Made by a program: the position numbers and the translations under genes. Shown piece after piece: positions 38,407 to 45,822 of a DNA stretch of 64,000 nt; the first letter of the stretch is position 1, and every line of letters begins with the position of its first letter. The notes beneath the pieces are model-generated. The model made no database searches. It was not told the origin of the DNA and was given only the letters and a program-made list of their open reading frames with translations. Source of the DNA: CBDBFG01 sp965204765 (GTDB lineage Bacteria > Pseudomonadota > Alphaproteobacteria > Caedimonadales > UBA9215); contig CBDBFG010000003.1 in the NCBI GenBank assembly GCA_965204765.1, positions 62,001 through 126,000 of the forward strand, read 5' to 3'.

Positions 38407-39264
38407 ATGCATAATATAATGTTAGTAATATGTATCATATTCTTGGACAATCAGTTGGCTTATTCTGCTACACAAAAACAAGATAAACTTTCTATGCAAA
38501 TAGATTTTTATGGTAACAAATGGATAAATGCGCAAGCAATTACCCCACAAAACTTACAATCACTAATTAATACACAAAAACATCAGCATCCGGGCAAAGC
38601 TATTTTTACTGACTTATCTCTCAACCAAGTATCCAAGATCGCCCCACTTTTACAAGGCTCAGGTTTTGTTTTTTTTGCATACATCAAGAACAAATTCCGT
38701 TACTGCTTTAAAAATGACTCTCCGGTTCCAGAACCGATGACTTCTATTGCCGGAGCACAGGGAATTATTGTCAGATCAACAACTCAAGGAGAAATGGTAC
38801 TAGTAGCACAAGAAAAAACCCGCCCCGATATGTGTGGTTTTATAGGAGGAACCCAAGATAAAAATGAATTTATCAGAGAAACTATGCTTAGAGAGATCAA
38901 AGAAGAAGTAGGCATAAGCGATATAACAATAGAATATCTTTTAGCAATCAGAAATCGTACGCAAGCTAATCCTTATAACGCTAATGACCATTGCTATTTT
39001 TACATTATACGTACTACTACCGCACAAGTTACTTTACAATCAGAAGAAATATTACAAGCACAATGGGTATTGATCAAAGATATACTGGATGGCACGTGGA
39101 AAAAAATGAAACTAATGGATTCATTCGTAATGTTATTGCGCCACTACGCGCATCATACCAATGAAAGCAAATTTACAGCCATAAAGCATTTCAAACAATT
39201 AGATAACGACTCTACTGATAACCGTGATGTGATGCACTACGAAATTTTTGCAAAACCCAAATAA
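38407..39264 (+). CDS. Exported Nudix hydrolase resembling eukaryotic NUDT6
   Basis: 285 residues. The Nudix box is perfect: G148, E154, R162-E163, E166-E167, G169 in GGTQDKNEFIRETMLREIKEE then VGI. Before it is a ~100-residue domain (DFYGNKWINAQAI, TDLSLNQVSKIAPLLQGSGF, FFAYIKN) that follows the layout of the NUDT6/GFG and plant NUDX2-group N-terminal domain. Residues 1-20 (MHNIMLVICIIFLDNQLAYS) look like a Sec signal; AAAAAGGAAGTAATTT precedes the ATG. Most Nudix enzymes act in the cytosol. Substrate unknown: NADH, CoA or a nucleoside diphosphate derivative is possible. The similarity to NUDT6 is judged by eye. Confidence 0.75.
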   Translation: MHNIMLVICIIFLDNQLAYSATQKQDKLSMQIDFYGNKWINAQAITPQNLQSLINTQKHQHPGKAIFTDLSLNQVSKIAPLLQGSGFVFFAYIKNKFRYCFKNDSPVPEPMTSIAGAQGIIVRSTTQGEMVLVAQEKTRPDMCGFIGGTQDKNEFIRETMLREIKEEVGISDITIEYLLAIRNRTQANPYNANDHCYFYIIRTTTAQVTLQSEEILQAQWVLIKDILDGTWKKMKLMDSFVMLLRHYAHHTNESKFTAIKHFKQLDNDSTDNRDVMHYEIFAKPK

Positions 39265-39540
39265 AATATAGTAAGGATTTTGCTGTACAATCCTAAAACT
39301 GAATCAATTTATCCATACAGTATTCAGTCAGACTGTTTCGGGCTAGAATCTCTATTGGTTTTACAGCAATCATATCCAATTCAATTGTATTAATGATTAT
39401 CAAAAATTAAAAAAATCATCCAACTTATTTAATCAAGTAATACTTTACTAGTTCAGAACATCAACTATGATTTTTCAAAAGTCACTTAACCATTGATATA
39501 AATATAATAGCTAGATCTATTCAGTTGGCTAGTGAATACC

Positions 39541-39564
39541 CCACGGGATTTACCCAGTGGTTTT
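39541..39564. terminator. Stem-loop between convergent genes
   Basis: CCACGGG, ATTTA, CCCAGTGG: seven pairs with one bulge, followed on the plus strand by TTTTACTTT. It sits between the Nudix gene (+) and the orphan exported gene (-), in a 308-base spacer that otherwise shows only an AGGATT/AATCCT short pair just after the Nudix stop. Confidence 0.5.
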
Positions 39565-39572
39565 ACTTTGCA

Positions 39573-40166
39573 TTATAAAAGGGAACCACTTCTCATTTCA
39601 TCATAACTGAAGGGATACTTCGAAATGGAGGATTTTGATCCGATAAATGGATGCAGTCCGTCCTCATCGTAGTTACACTCATCTTCTGTAGATGATGTTT
39701 GTGTAGCAGATTTAGCTGAAGAAATATCACCACCAGACGATACACCATTTAGATCACCCTCAAGGAACGTTTGTGTAAGATCATATAAAGGAGTACTACT
39801 ACCATTAGACGATTGTAATTGAAAACGACTCAGAACAGGGGAATGACTCACATCTGGGCCAATATCCACAGTATCAGTACAGTTATCTTTTGGTCTTATC
39901 TTAATTGCTCTTCTTTCTTTTATAATACCGCTACATAGTGATGGTGAGGATGCCTTTTTTTCCTCTTTATCTAAAGGAACTGACGGGACACGAGGTTTAT
40001 TGTGTGGACGGGATATCACCCAGCCTCGTTTTTCCTTTTTACCAGAAAAGCGTAAATAATTAGGGGAAAAATACGTGCCACTCCCATAAATTCCATTATC
40101 AGACCATGCTACTGGTAAATTTGTAAGAAAAATAAGAATGGATAATAGTGATATAAGTTTATTCAT
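39573..40166 (-). CDS. Exported orphan protein
   Basis: 197 residues from the ATG at 40166; a TTG four codons earlier is less likely. Not recognised. Clear signal peptide (MNKLISLLSILIFLTNLPVAWS, 22 residues, cut after AWS). The mature part is polar, rich in S, D, P and K, with two or three cysteines (LCSGII, NCTDTV, ECNYDE) that might form disulfides outside the cytoplasm. It looks largely disordered. A perfect TTAA-N7-TTAA box lies 57-71 bases upstream. Candidate secreted or surface factor with no assignable function. Confidence 0.7.
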   Translation of the reverse strand: MNKLISLLSILIFLTNLPVAWSDNGIYGSGTYFSPNYLRFSGKKEKRGWVISRPHNKPRVPSVPLDKEEKKASSPSLCSGIIKERRAIKIRPKDNCTDTVDIGPDVSHSPVLSRFQLQSSNGSSTPLYDLTQTFLEGDLNGVSSGGDISSAKSATQTSSTEDECNYDEDGLHPFIGSKSSISKYPFSYDEMRSGSLL

Positions 40167-40222
40167 TTTCCAACCCAATAATAACTATTGTTTTATCTAA
40201 CATAAATAGAACTTAGCAATAG

Positions 40223-40237
40223 TTAAGAAACTATTAA
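40223..40237 (-). promoter_or_regulatory. Perfect TTAA-N7-TTAA (CtrA-like) box
   Basis: TTAA, GAAACTA, TTAA. It lies in the 200-base spacer upstream of the orphan exported gene. TTAA is its own complement so the box has no strand. A chance match is possible in such AT-rich DNA. Confidence 0.3.
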
Positions 40238-40389
40238 TTAATAGTAAATGATAGAATATAGGGTCTTGATCCTAGGGTTTTATCTTTATATGCCAAAGGT
40301 ATGAATTTATCTGAGATAAAACACTAGATCAAAAACTATACGGTGATGATATCCGTGAATTTATAATCAGCAATATCATAATAATATAA

Positions 40390-41067
40390 TTATTTTTTAA
40401 AATGCTTTTTACGCTTTGCCAAAGTAGTGATCAAGTAAGCAGCTTTTTTAGAATCCATTTGTGATAAAATAGCCGATGCTTTCTTTTCTTTTAATTTCTC
40501 CATTATCTCTAACAAAATAGGAAATTCAATATCCTCAAGCATCCTAGACGCATCTCGTGGCTTCATAGATTCTGTCATTTTCACCAAACGAGCGATATTA
40601 GTATTTTCTTTTTCCTCGATATTATTAATTAATTTTTGTACTTCGTTCTGCGTATTGCGCAATTCTGCTATTTTATCATCAATATTTTTACTTAACACGC
40701 GCAACACATCTTCTTTACCATGTATAGAGTTTTCACGCTGTATTAACTCTTTGCGCTTATCCATAATGCTCTTTATCGCTCTATATTGATCGACATTAAG
40801 TCCTTCTATACTAATACTATTTGCGTCAGCCTTGCGATTATTAGTTTGATCTTTATTATTTACAGCACTTTGTTTCTTAGAGTCCGCATTTACAACAGAA
40901 AGTGGCACTGAACCAGATACCACTACCCCTATTATACTATTCACCTTTACTCCTAACAATAATACGGAATAAAAAATCAGAATATAAAAAATCCTAATCC
41001 TAAATAGTAACCACTTAAAAACTCCACCACGATTAATCGCAGCACTACTATCCTGTACCTTGAACAT
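40390..41067 (-). CDS. MotE-like flagellar protein (MgtE N-domain fold)
   Basis: 225 residues. One transmembrane helix at about 20-45, then a coiled coil at about 95-160 (KRKELIQRENSIHGKEDVLRVL and NTQNEVQKLINNIEEKENTN in blocks), and a C-terminal MgtE-N-like unit: MKPRDASRMLEDIEFPILLEIM and AILSQMDSKKAAYLITTL. Rhizobial MotE is a periplasmic chaperone for MotC. Related proteins are found at the end of alphaproteobacterial fliL-fliM clusters. The exact role is inferred from the operon. Confidence 0.75.
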   Translation of the reverse strand: MFKVQDSSAAINRGGVFKWLLFRIRIFYILIFYSVLLLGVKVNSIIGVVVSGSVPLSVVNADSKKQSAVNNKDQTNNRKADANSISIEGLNVDQYRAIKSIMDKRKELIQRENSIHGKEDVLRVLSKNIDDKIAELRNTQNEVQKLINNIEEKENTNIARLVKMTESMKPRDASRMLEDIEFPILLEIMEKLKEKKASAILSQMDSKKAAYLITTLAKRKKHFKK

Positions 41068-41068
41068 T

Positions 41069-41542
41069 TTATCTCATATTTTTTAAATTACGCATTAGTT
41101 CTGGTTGTAATTCATCACTCTGTGTAAAGTTTACGTTGTTTTTTTCTGATATCTTGACGGAAATATCCTGTACCTTAGCACTTTTAGGCTGTAAGTGCTG
41201 ATCTAAATCCTGTTGTAATTTTCTAATTTTGCTAATCGAACCATCCAACTTGCCAGCTATCTCTTCACCTTTTGCATTCAATAAATTCAAATCATCTTTT
41301 AAATCTGATGCTTGTTTTATATTATCGTGTAGATTAGTTAAGATTGCATCACTAGCAGAACTTAGTTCCTTGATACTATCATCCGCTTGCTGCATACATA
41401 TTGTAAAATCTTGCATAAATTTGTGCATTTTTTCTTGGTTATTGTATAATGCGTTAAATTTTTTATGCATATAAACAGCACAAACTATTGTTATAGTCAG
41501 CAACAATACTACTATCAAATCTACTATCATCAAGATATTCAT
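41069..41542 (-). CDS. DUF6468 flagellar-operon membrane protein
   Basis: 157 residues. N-terminal helix ILMIVDLIVVLLLTITIVCAVYMH, then heptad-rich cytoplasmic text from residue 27 to 120 (LSSASDAILTNLHDNIKQA, LNLLNAKGEEIAGKLDG). This matches the small protein found next to fliM in many alphaproteobacteria (DUF6468), and function is unknown. ATG overlaps the fliM stop (ATGA), so coupled translation is expected. Confidence 0.75.
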   Translation of the reverse strand: MNILMIVDLIVVLLLTITIVCAVYMHKKFNALYNNQEKMHKFMQDFTICMQQADDSIKELSSASDAILTNLHDNIKQASDLKDDLNLLNAKGEEIAGKLDGSISKIRKLQQDLDQHLQPKSAKVQDISVKISEKNNVNFTQSDELQPELMRNLKNMR

Positions 41543-42609
41543 GATGTCTCCTTTAATTCAGGTTCTTCTATAATCTCTGTCGTATTTTCTTTAGTCTCAG
41601 CATCAACCAATAAATTCTTTTCTAAAAATACGGCTATCTGTCCCTTGTTCTGTCCCATTTTCCCCGTGATAACTGGCTTACCCAATGTGCAAATATTAAC
41701 ATCCGATTCAACCTTACTATCCAGCCGTACAGTAGAACCTTTTTTCCATTGCAATATATCTTTTAGTTTAAGATTAGCCTTACCGAGAATAGCGCTCATA
41801 TCCAGTTTAGCGTTCAACAACTCATTTTCTATATGATTACCCCATATATTATCTTGGCCATATTTGTTACCCATAAAACTTTGCACTAATTTTTCTCTGA
41901 CTGGCTCAATAGAGGCATAAGGTATACAAAACTGTATTGTCCCCTTCTTTTCAGCAATCGTAATATCAATATTCACCAAAATAGCAGAATCCACTGGCCT
42001 TACTACAGAAGCAAATTTCGGATTAGTCTCCATTCTTTCAAATACGAAATTTACATCTTGTATAATGCGAAAGCTGTTGCCTAATTCGTTAATTATTATC
42101 TCTGCAAAATTTTTAACCAGATTTCTTTCTATACTAGTGAATTTTTTTTCTTTATCAGAATAATCTAGATTGTTATCCTTATTACCGCCAAGCAAAGTAT
42201 CAAGCAAAATAAAAACTATCTCTTTATCCATATGCAATAAAAATGAAGTATTCCAGGACTTTTCCTTAAATACTGCTAACATCTCAGGTACGGAAATTAA
42301 TTCTAAGTAATCACCTAGTTTGACACTAGTAGTATTTTCTATGTGCAGCTCTACTACATTAGAAACAAAATTACGCAAAGGAGTAGTAAGCGAATTAACC
42401 ATACGTTCAAAGACGGTATCCAGCATAGGCAAACGTTCATGAGACACTTTGCCAGTATCTATTAAACACTCAACACCAGAAAGCTGCTCAGATGGATCAA
42501 CATTAGATTGCAACAGGCTATTAATCTCGTCTTTATTTAGTACATCAGACAGAGAGTCTTCCTTTGCATTATCGTGTGTATCGGCAGAATCTTTCTTATC
42601 AACCATCAC
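41539..42609 (-). CDS. fliM: Flagellar motor switch protein FliM
   Basis: 356 residues. N-terminal region (1-50) is extended and acidic with LNKDEINSLLQSNVD where the CheY-binding LSQDEID motif normally lies. The middle CheC-like domain follows: GKVSHERLPMLDTVFERM and RPVDSAILVNIDITI-like stretches, IQFCIPYASIEPVREKL. The SpoA domain is at the end (LDMSAILGKANLKLKDIL, GKPVITGKMG). Core of the C-ring with FliN and FliG. Fifteen bases after fliL. Confidence 0.95.
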   Translation of the reverse strand: MMVDKKDSADTHDNAKEDSLSDVLNKDEINSLLQSNVDPSEQLSGVECLIDTGKVSHERLPMLDTVFERMVNSLTTPLRNFVSNVVELHIENTTSVKLGDYLELISVPEMLAVFKEKSWNTSFLLHMDKEIVFILLDTLLGGNKDNNLDYSDKEKKFTSIERNLVKNFAEIIINELGNSFRIIQDVNFVFERMETNPKFASVVRPVDSAILVNIDITIAEKKGTIQFCIPYASIEPVREKLVQSFMGNKYGQDNIWGNHIENELLNAKLDMSAILGKANLKLKDILQWKKGSTVRLDSKVESDVNICTLGKPVITGKMGQNKGQIAVFLEKNLLVDAETKENTTEIIEEPELKETS

Positions 42610-42623
42610 TTATACCAAATCAA

Positions 42624-43142
42624 TTACTGTACAACAAATACCTGAAACAATACATCATACACCTTTACCTCAGTACCAATATTATTCACTCTTTTTAACA
42701 ATTCTTCTTTCAATCTCTGAGAGCCTGCAGCACCTTCTAAATCATCAGCTCTTAATTCCCTCAGGTAAATCTGGAACGAATCTATGATACGTGGCTTAAT
42801 TTTATCCAATAACTCTACATGGTCTTGTTCACGTAGCTCTAGTTTTATAGCTAATCTTAAATAAGGCTTTCTTTTACCAGAACTAGCTTGGATATTCACA
42901 AGCATCTCTGGCAATTCATAATAATGAATATTATCTGGAATTCTAACTGGCACGCCTTTTAAGCGATTATTTTCAGAATAAACAGCATCGTTACGCAAAC
43001 CAACTATTTCTCTGCCAAATTGAGTAAAAAATAAAAAACATCCGACTATAACACCTACCAGAACAAACACAGATATAATGATTACACCATAACTACCCGT
43101 CGTACCACCAGTCTGCTTATTTTTTGCTGCTTCCTTTGCCAT
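42624..43142 (-). CDS. fliL: Flagellar basal body protein FliL
   Basis: 172 residues. A short cytoplasmic tail, one membrane helix at about 21-43 (VIIISVFVLVGVIVGCFLFF), then the FliL periplasmic domain: YYELPEMLVNIQASSGKRKPYLRLAIKLEL in blocks, DKIKPRIIDSFQIYLREL and GAAGSQRLKEELLKRVN. FliL supports stators. First gene of fliL-fliM-DUF6468-motE. A perfect CtrA-like box lies ~125 bases upstream. Confidence 0.95.
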   Translation of the reverse strand: MAKEAAKNKQTGGTTGSYGVIIISVFVLVGVIVGCFLFFTQFGREIVGLRNDAVYSENNRLKGVPVRIPDNIHYYELPEMLVNIQASSGKRKPYLRLAIKLELREQDHVELLDKIKPRIIDSFQIYLRELRADDLEGAAGSQRLKEELLKRVNNIGTEVKVYDVLFQVFVVQ

Positions 43143-43265
43143 GCTTCCCCTGTAATGTTTAATATTGCCTCTGTTATCGCCTATTACAACCTGTACTTTA
43201 GTAATTAAACACTTTACTCACACGATTGTATCATACAAAACACACACAATTAATACAAATTAATC

Positions 43266-43280
43266 TTAACTTTACATTAA
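43266..43280 (-). promoter_or_regulatory. Perfect TTAA-N7-TTAA (CtrA-like) box upstream of fliL
   Basis: TTAA, CTTTACA, TTAA, in the 319-base spacer between ELM1 and fliL, 124-138 bases before the fliL start. The rest of the spacer is AT-rich without other clear signals. Caulobacter fliL-fliM is a known direct CtrA target. Confidence 0.45.
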
Positions 43281-43461
43281 TTTTTATCAGCTAACTTAAT
43301 TATTACACAGTAATACAATTAACCTGATAATAACTTAAGATTTGTATGACCAACAATTACTAGCTTACATAGCAAATCAGACCAACGGTAATTAGATCTA
43401 ATTTTAGTTATGATACTACTAAATGGTGGGGAAACTAAGCGAATAAATTACAGTTACTTGC

Positions 43462-44415
43462 TTATAAGATTTTATCTCTTATATGTTTTGTAACGCGCGG
43501 CATATCATTAATCTGTTTTAAATTCCAACAGGACAATTGTCCTGTAAAAAATTTAACAGCACCCATTTTTAACAAATAATTATAAAATCTCTTGAATTTA
43601 TTACTCATCTTACCAAAAACCAACACAAAGACAGGCTTCCCGGTTGCACATGCTTCACTAACCATTGATATAGAATCTGCAGTCACCATAATATAATCAG
43701 CAATCTCGAGATAATCATAATAATAATTTTTTCCCTGACCATCATATACATGATCTATTATTTCTTTACCGTCTAATAAAAATTTGCTTTTAAACTCAAC
43801 GCTGGTGCGCCTTGAAAAACTTACCACTATGCTTACACCGTGCTGTCTACGCAATGCAAGTAGACTATTTAATAATTGTTCACAATGAGATAAGTCTAGT
43901 ACCATAGAATCATTTGAACCACCTATCATTACCGCTACTACTGGCTTGGTTAAATGCTTTAAGCTTTCATTGGCCTGCCTACCAATTTTGATGTTATGCA
44001 ATGATCCGCAAATTTCCAAAATATTATCGCCAACTAAATTATCATGCCTAGGCACAATAATTAAATCAAAGTAATGCTTGGGCAATCTAGGGTTTAAAAT
44101 ATTAATTAATTTTATATTATTATTATGTCTTTTAAGACACACAGCAACAGCGCTAGCCCTAGAACCAGAAGAAATGATAACATCGGGGATTCTATCAGGC
44201 ATATCACACAATATACCCAAATCTTTCTTCACAAAAAACTGCCAACACAGACGTGGTATCATACTAAGCAAAAAGCTGCACTGACCAATAGGCTTGTAAA
44301 ACATGGTACCAAAGTTTAACGATTCTGCTAAAGCCTTGGCTTGAACCTCTGACCCCGTCTTTTCTTGATCAAATAATACCCAACACGATTTATTACGCAG
44401 CTCAGACTTGTGCAT
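43462..44415 (-). CDS. ELM1/DUF1022-family GT-B-like protein
   Basis: 317 residues. Matches the family named after plant ELM1 (mitochondrial fission): CWVLFDQEKTGSEVQAKALAE start, PDVIISSGSRASAVAVCLKR, ILNPRLPKHYFDLIIVPRHD, AVMIGGSNDS, and the DYIMVTADSISMVSEACATGKPVFV end block. The bacterial members have a GT-B fold and are widespread in alphaproteobacteria, with unknown function, perhaps envelope sugar transfer. Starts two bases after the greA stop, so the two are cotranscribed. Confidence 0.85.
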   Translation of the reverse strand: MHKSELRNKSCWVLFDQEKTGSEVQAKALAESLNFGTMFYKPIGQCSFLLSMIPRLCWQFFVKKDLGILCDMPDRIPDVIISSGSRASAVAVCLKRHNNNIKLINILNPRLPKHYFDLIIVPRHDNLVGDNILEICGSLHNIKIGRQANESLKHLTKPVVAVMIGGSNDSMVLDLSHCEQLLNSLLALRRQHGVSIVVSFSRRTSVEFKSKFLLDGKEIIDHVYDGQGKNYYYDYLEIADYIMVTADSISMVSEACATGKPVFVLVFGKMSNKFKRFYNYLLKMGAVKFFTGQLSCWNLKQINDMPRVTKHIRDKIL

Positions 44416-44417
44416 AA

Positions 44418-44891
44418 TTAAATGTATTGCACATCAAGTATTTCATATGATTTACTCCCACTAGGAGTCATAATTTCTACTATATCTCCCTTTGCTTTAC
44501 CTATCAAACCTCTGGCAAGCGGAGAACGAAAGAATAACTTGCCATGCTCTAAGTTGGCCTCATCTTCGCCAACAATCTGATAGCTGATTTCATCACCACT
44601 ATCTTCATCAATAATAATAACAGTTGCTGAAAACCTAACTACATCTCCTGATAAAGATTTTGGATCTACCACTTCTGCAACAGATAACTTTGCCTCTATC
44701 TCTTGAATCCTGCCCTCTATAAAAGACTGTTTTTCCTTAGCAGCACTATATTCAGCATTTTCCGATAAATCTCCGTGGGCTCTTGCTTCTGATATCGCTG
44801 CAATAATAGACTTACGCTCTACAGTTTTTAAATGTGATAGCTCTTCTTCTAATTTAGTTTTTCCTATCACTGTCATAGGGAATTTATCCAT
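44418..44891 (-). CDS. greA: Transcription elongation factor GreA
   Basis: 157 residues from the ATG at 44891, preceded by GCGAGGAAGAT; an upstream in-frame ATG adds 12 odd residues. N-terminal coiled coil with KLEEELSHLKTVERKSI, ARAHGDLSENAEYSAAKEKQ (acidic tip DLSENAEY) and EGRIQEIEAKL. The C-terminal FKBP-like domain ends SPLARGLIGKAKGDIVEI. Rescues backtracked RNA polymerase. Confidence 0.96.
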   Translation of the reverse strand: MDKFPMTVIGKTKLEEELSHLKTVERKSIIAAISEARAHGDLSENAEYSAAKEKQSFIEGRIQEIEAKLSVAEVVDPKSLSGDVVRFSATVIIIDEDSGDEISYQIVGEDEANLEHGKLFFRSPLARGLIGKAKGDIVEIMTPSGSKSYEILDVQYI

Positions 44892-45010
44892 ATCTTCCTC
44901 GCAATAATTTTCTCTATACAAACGCAAGCCTTAATACACAACAACTTAGCATTTGTGTTACTTTATCAACATATAGCCGTAAATTACTATTTCTTAGATA
45001 TTACATGCTA

Positions 45011-45238
45011 CTAATTTTTAAAATTCTTCATGTAACTTTTAGGCTCTTGAACATTACTATAATGGGGTAATATTTGATATTTTATCTTGTGCTTTACAGC
45101 ATACCTTACCGCACTATCTAGGTTAGGAAACTCCATCTTTACCATATCATCCAGCTCTAATACCCATACACCGGATTTACACAACCCAGACTGCATAACA
45201 TTTTTGGGTAATAGATATATCAACGCATTCTTAGTCAT
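45011..45238 (-). CDS. NDUFS4-like complex I accessory subunit (short form)
   Basis: 75 residues. Reads as the ETC complex I subunit conserved region: ALIYLLPKNVMQSGLCKSGVWVLELDD, then SAVRYAVKHKIKYQILPH and PKSYMKNFKN at the end (usual: QSGRAKTGxWVLEF, A..YA...GI.Y.V, PKSYADNF). The usual alphaproteobacterial form has ~100 residues; the loop after VLEL is shortened here, so the W.GS..T region is missing. Starts three bases after bcp, likely cotranscribed. Found in alphaproteobacteria and mitochondria. Confidence 0.8.
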   Translation of the reverse strand: MTKNALIYLLPKNVMQSGLCKSGVWVLELDDMVKMEFPNLDSAVRYAVKHKIKYQILPHYSNVQEPKSYMKNFKN

Positions 45239-45241
45239 AAT

Positions 45242-45703
45242 TTATATTTCACTCACAAATTTTAATACTTTTTCAGCATGACCAAGTACTTTTACTTTAC
45301 GCCATATACACTTAATTATACCTTTTTCATCAATAATAAAAGTAGATCTTTCGATACCCATGTATTTCTTACCGAACATACTCTTTTCTTTATATACACC
45401 AAACAATTTACAAAGACCCGCTTCCGTATCAGCAATCAAGTCAAAACCCAAACCATGTTTTGTTATAAATTTATTGTGGCACTCAATACTGTCCTTTGAC
45501 ACTCCAATTACCAACGTGTTATTTTCTGCAAACTTATCGAACATTCCATTAAGTGCATTAGCCTGCAACGTGCAACCAGGAGTATTATCCTTGGGATAAA
45601 AATACAATACCACCTTCTTACCAGCAAAATCCCCTGAACGTACAGCAGAACCATCTTGCGTCACTGCCTCAAACACAGGACATAACTGACCTTCTTCAAT
45701 CAT
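45242..45703 (-). CDS. bcp: Thiol peroxidase, Bcp/PrxQ type
   Basis: 153 residues. PrxQ-type peroxiredoxin: VVLYFYPKDNTPGCTLQANAL with peroxidatic Cys in TPGCT. The resolving cysteine five residues later in canonical Bcp (CTxEA) is replaced (CTLQAN), so resolution must use another Cys or be of the one-Cys type. Later ISPDS-like VSKDSIECHNKF and RSTFIIDEKGIIKCIW. Reduces peroxides with thioredoxin. Confidence 0.93.
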   Translation of the reverse strand: MIEEGQLCPVFEAVTQDGSAVRSGDFAGKKVVLYFYPKDNTPGCTLQANALNGMFDKFAENNTLVIGVSKDSIECHNKFITKHGLGFDLIADTEAGLCKLFGVYKEKSMFGKKYMGIERSTFIIDEKGIIKCIWRKVKVLGHAEKVLKFVSEI

Positions 45704-45822
45704 TTTACTTCTTTGTTAGTTAAACTTAGTTTATAATCATTTAAGCGCTATAAAAGCATTATAGCAAGACTTTTTTAAATATAAGTCGTTATAGTTTTAG
45801 GTAAATTATGGCTAATTAGTAA

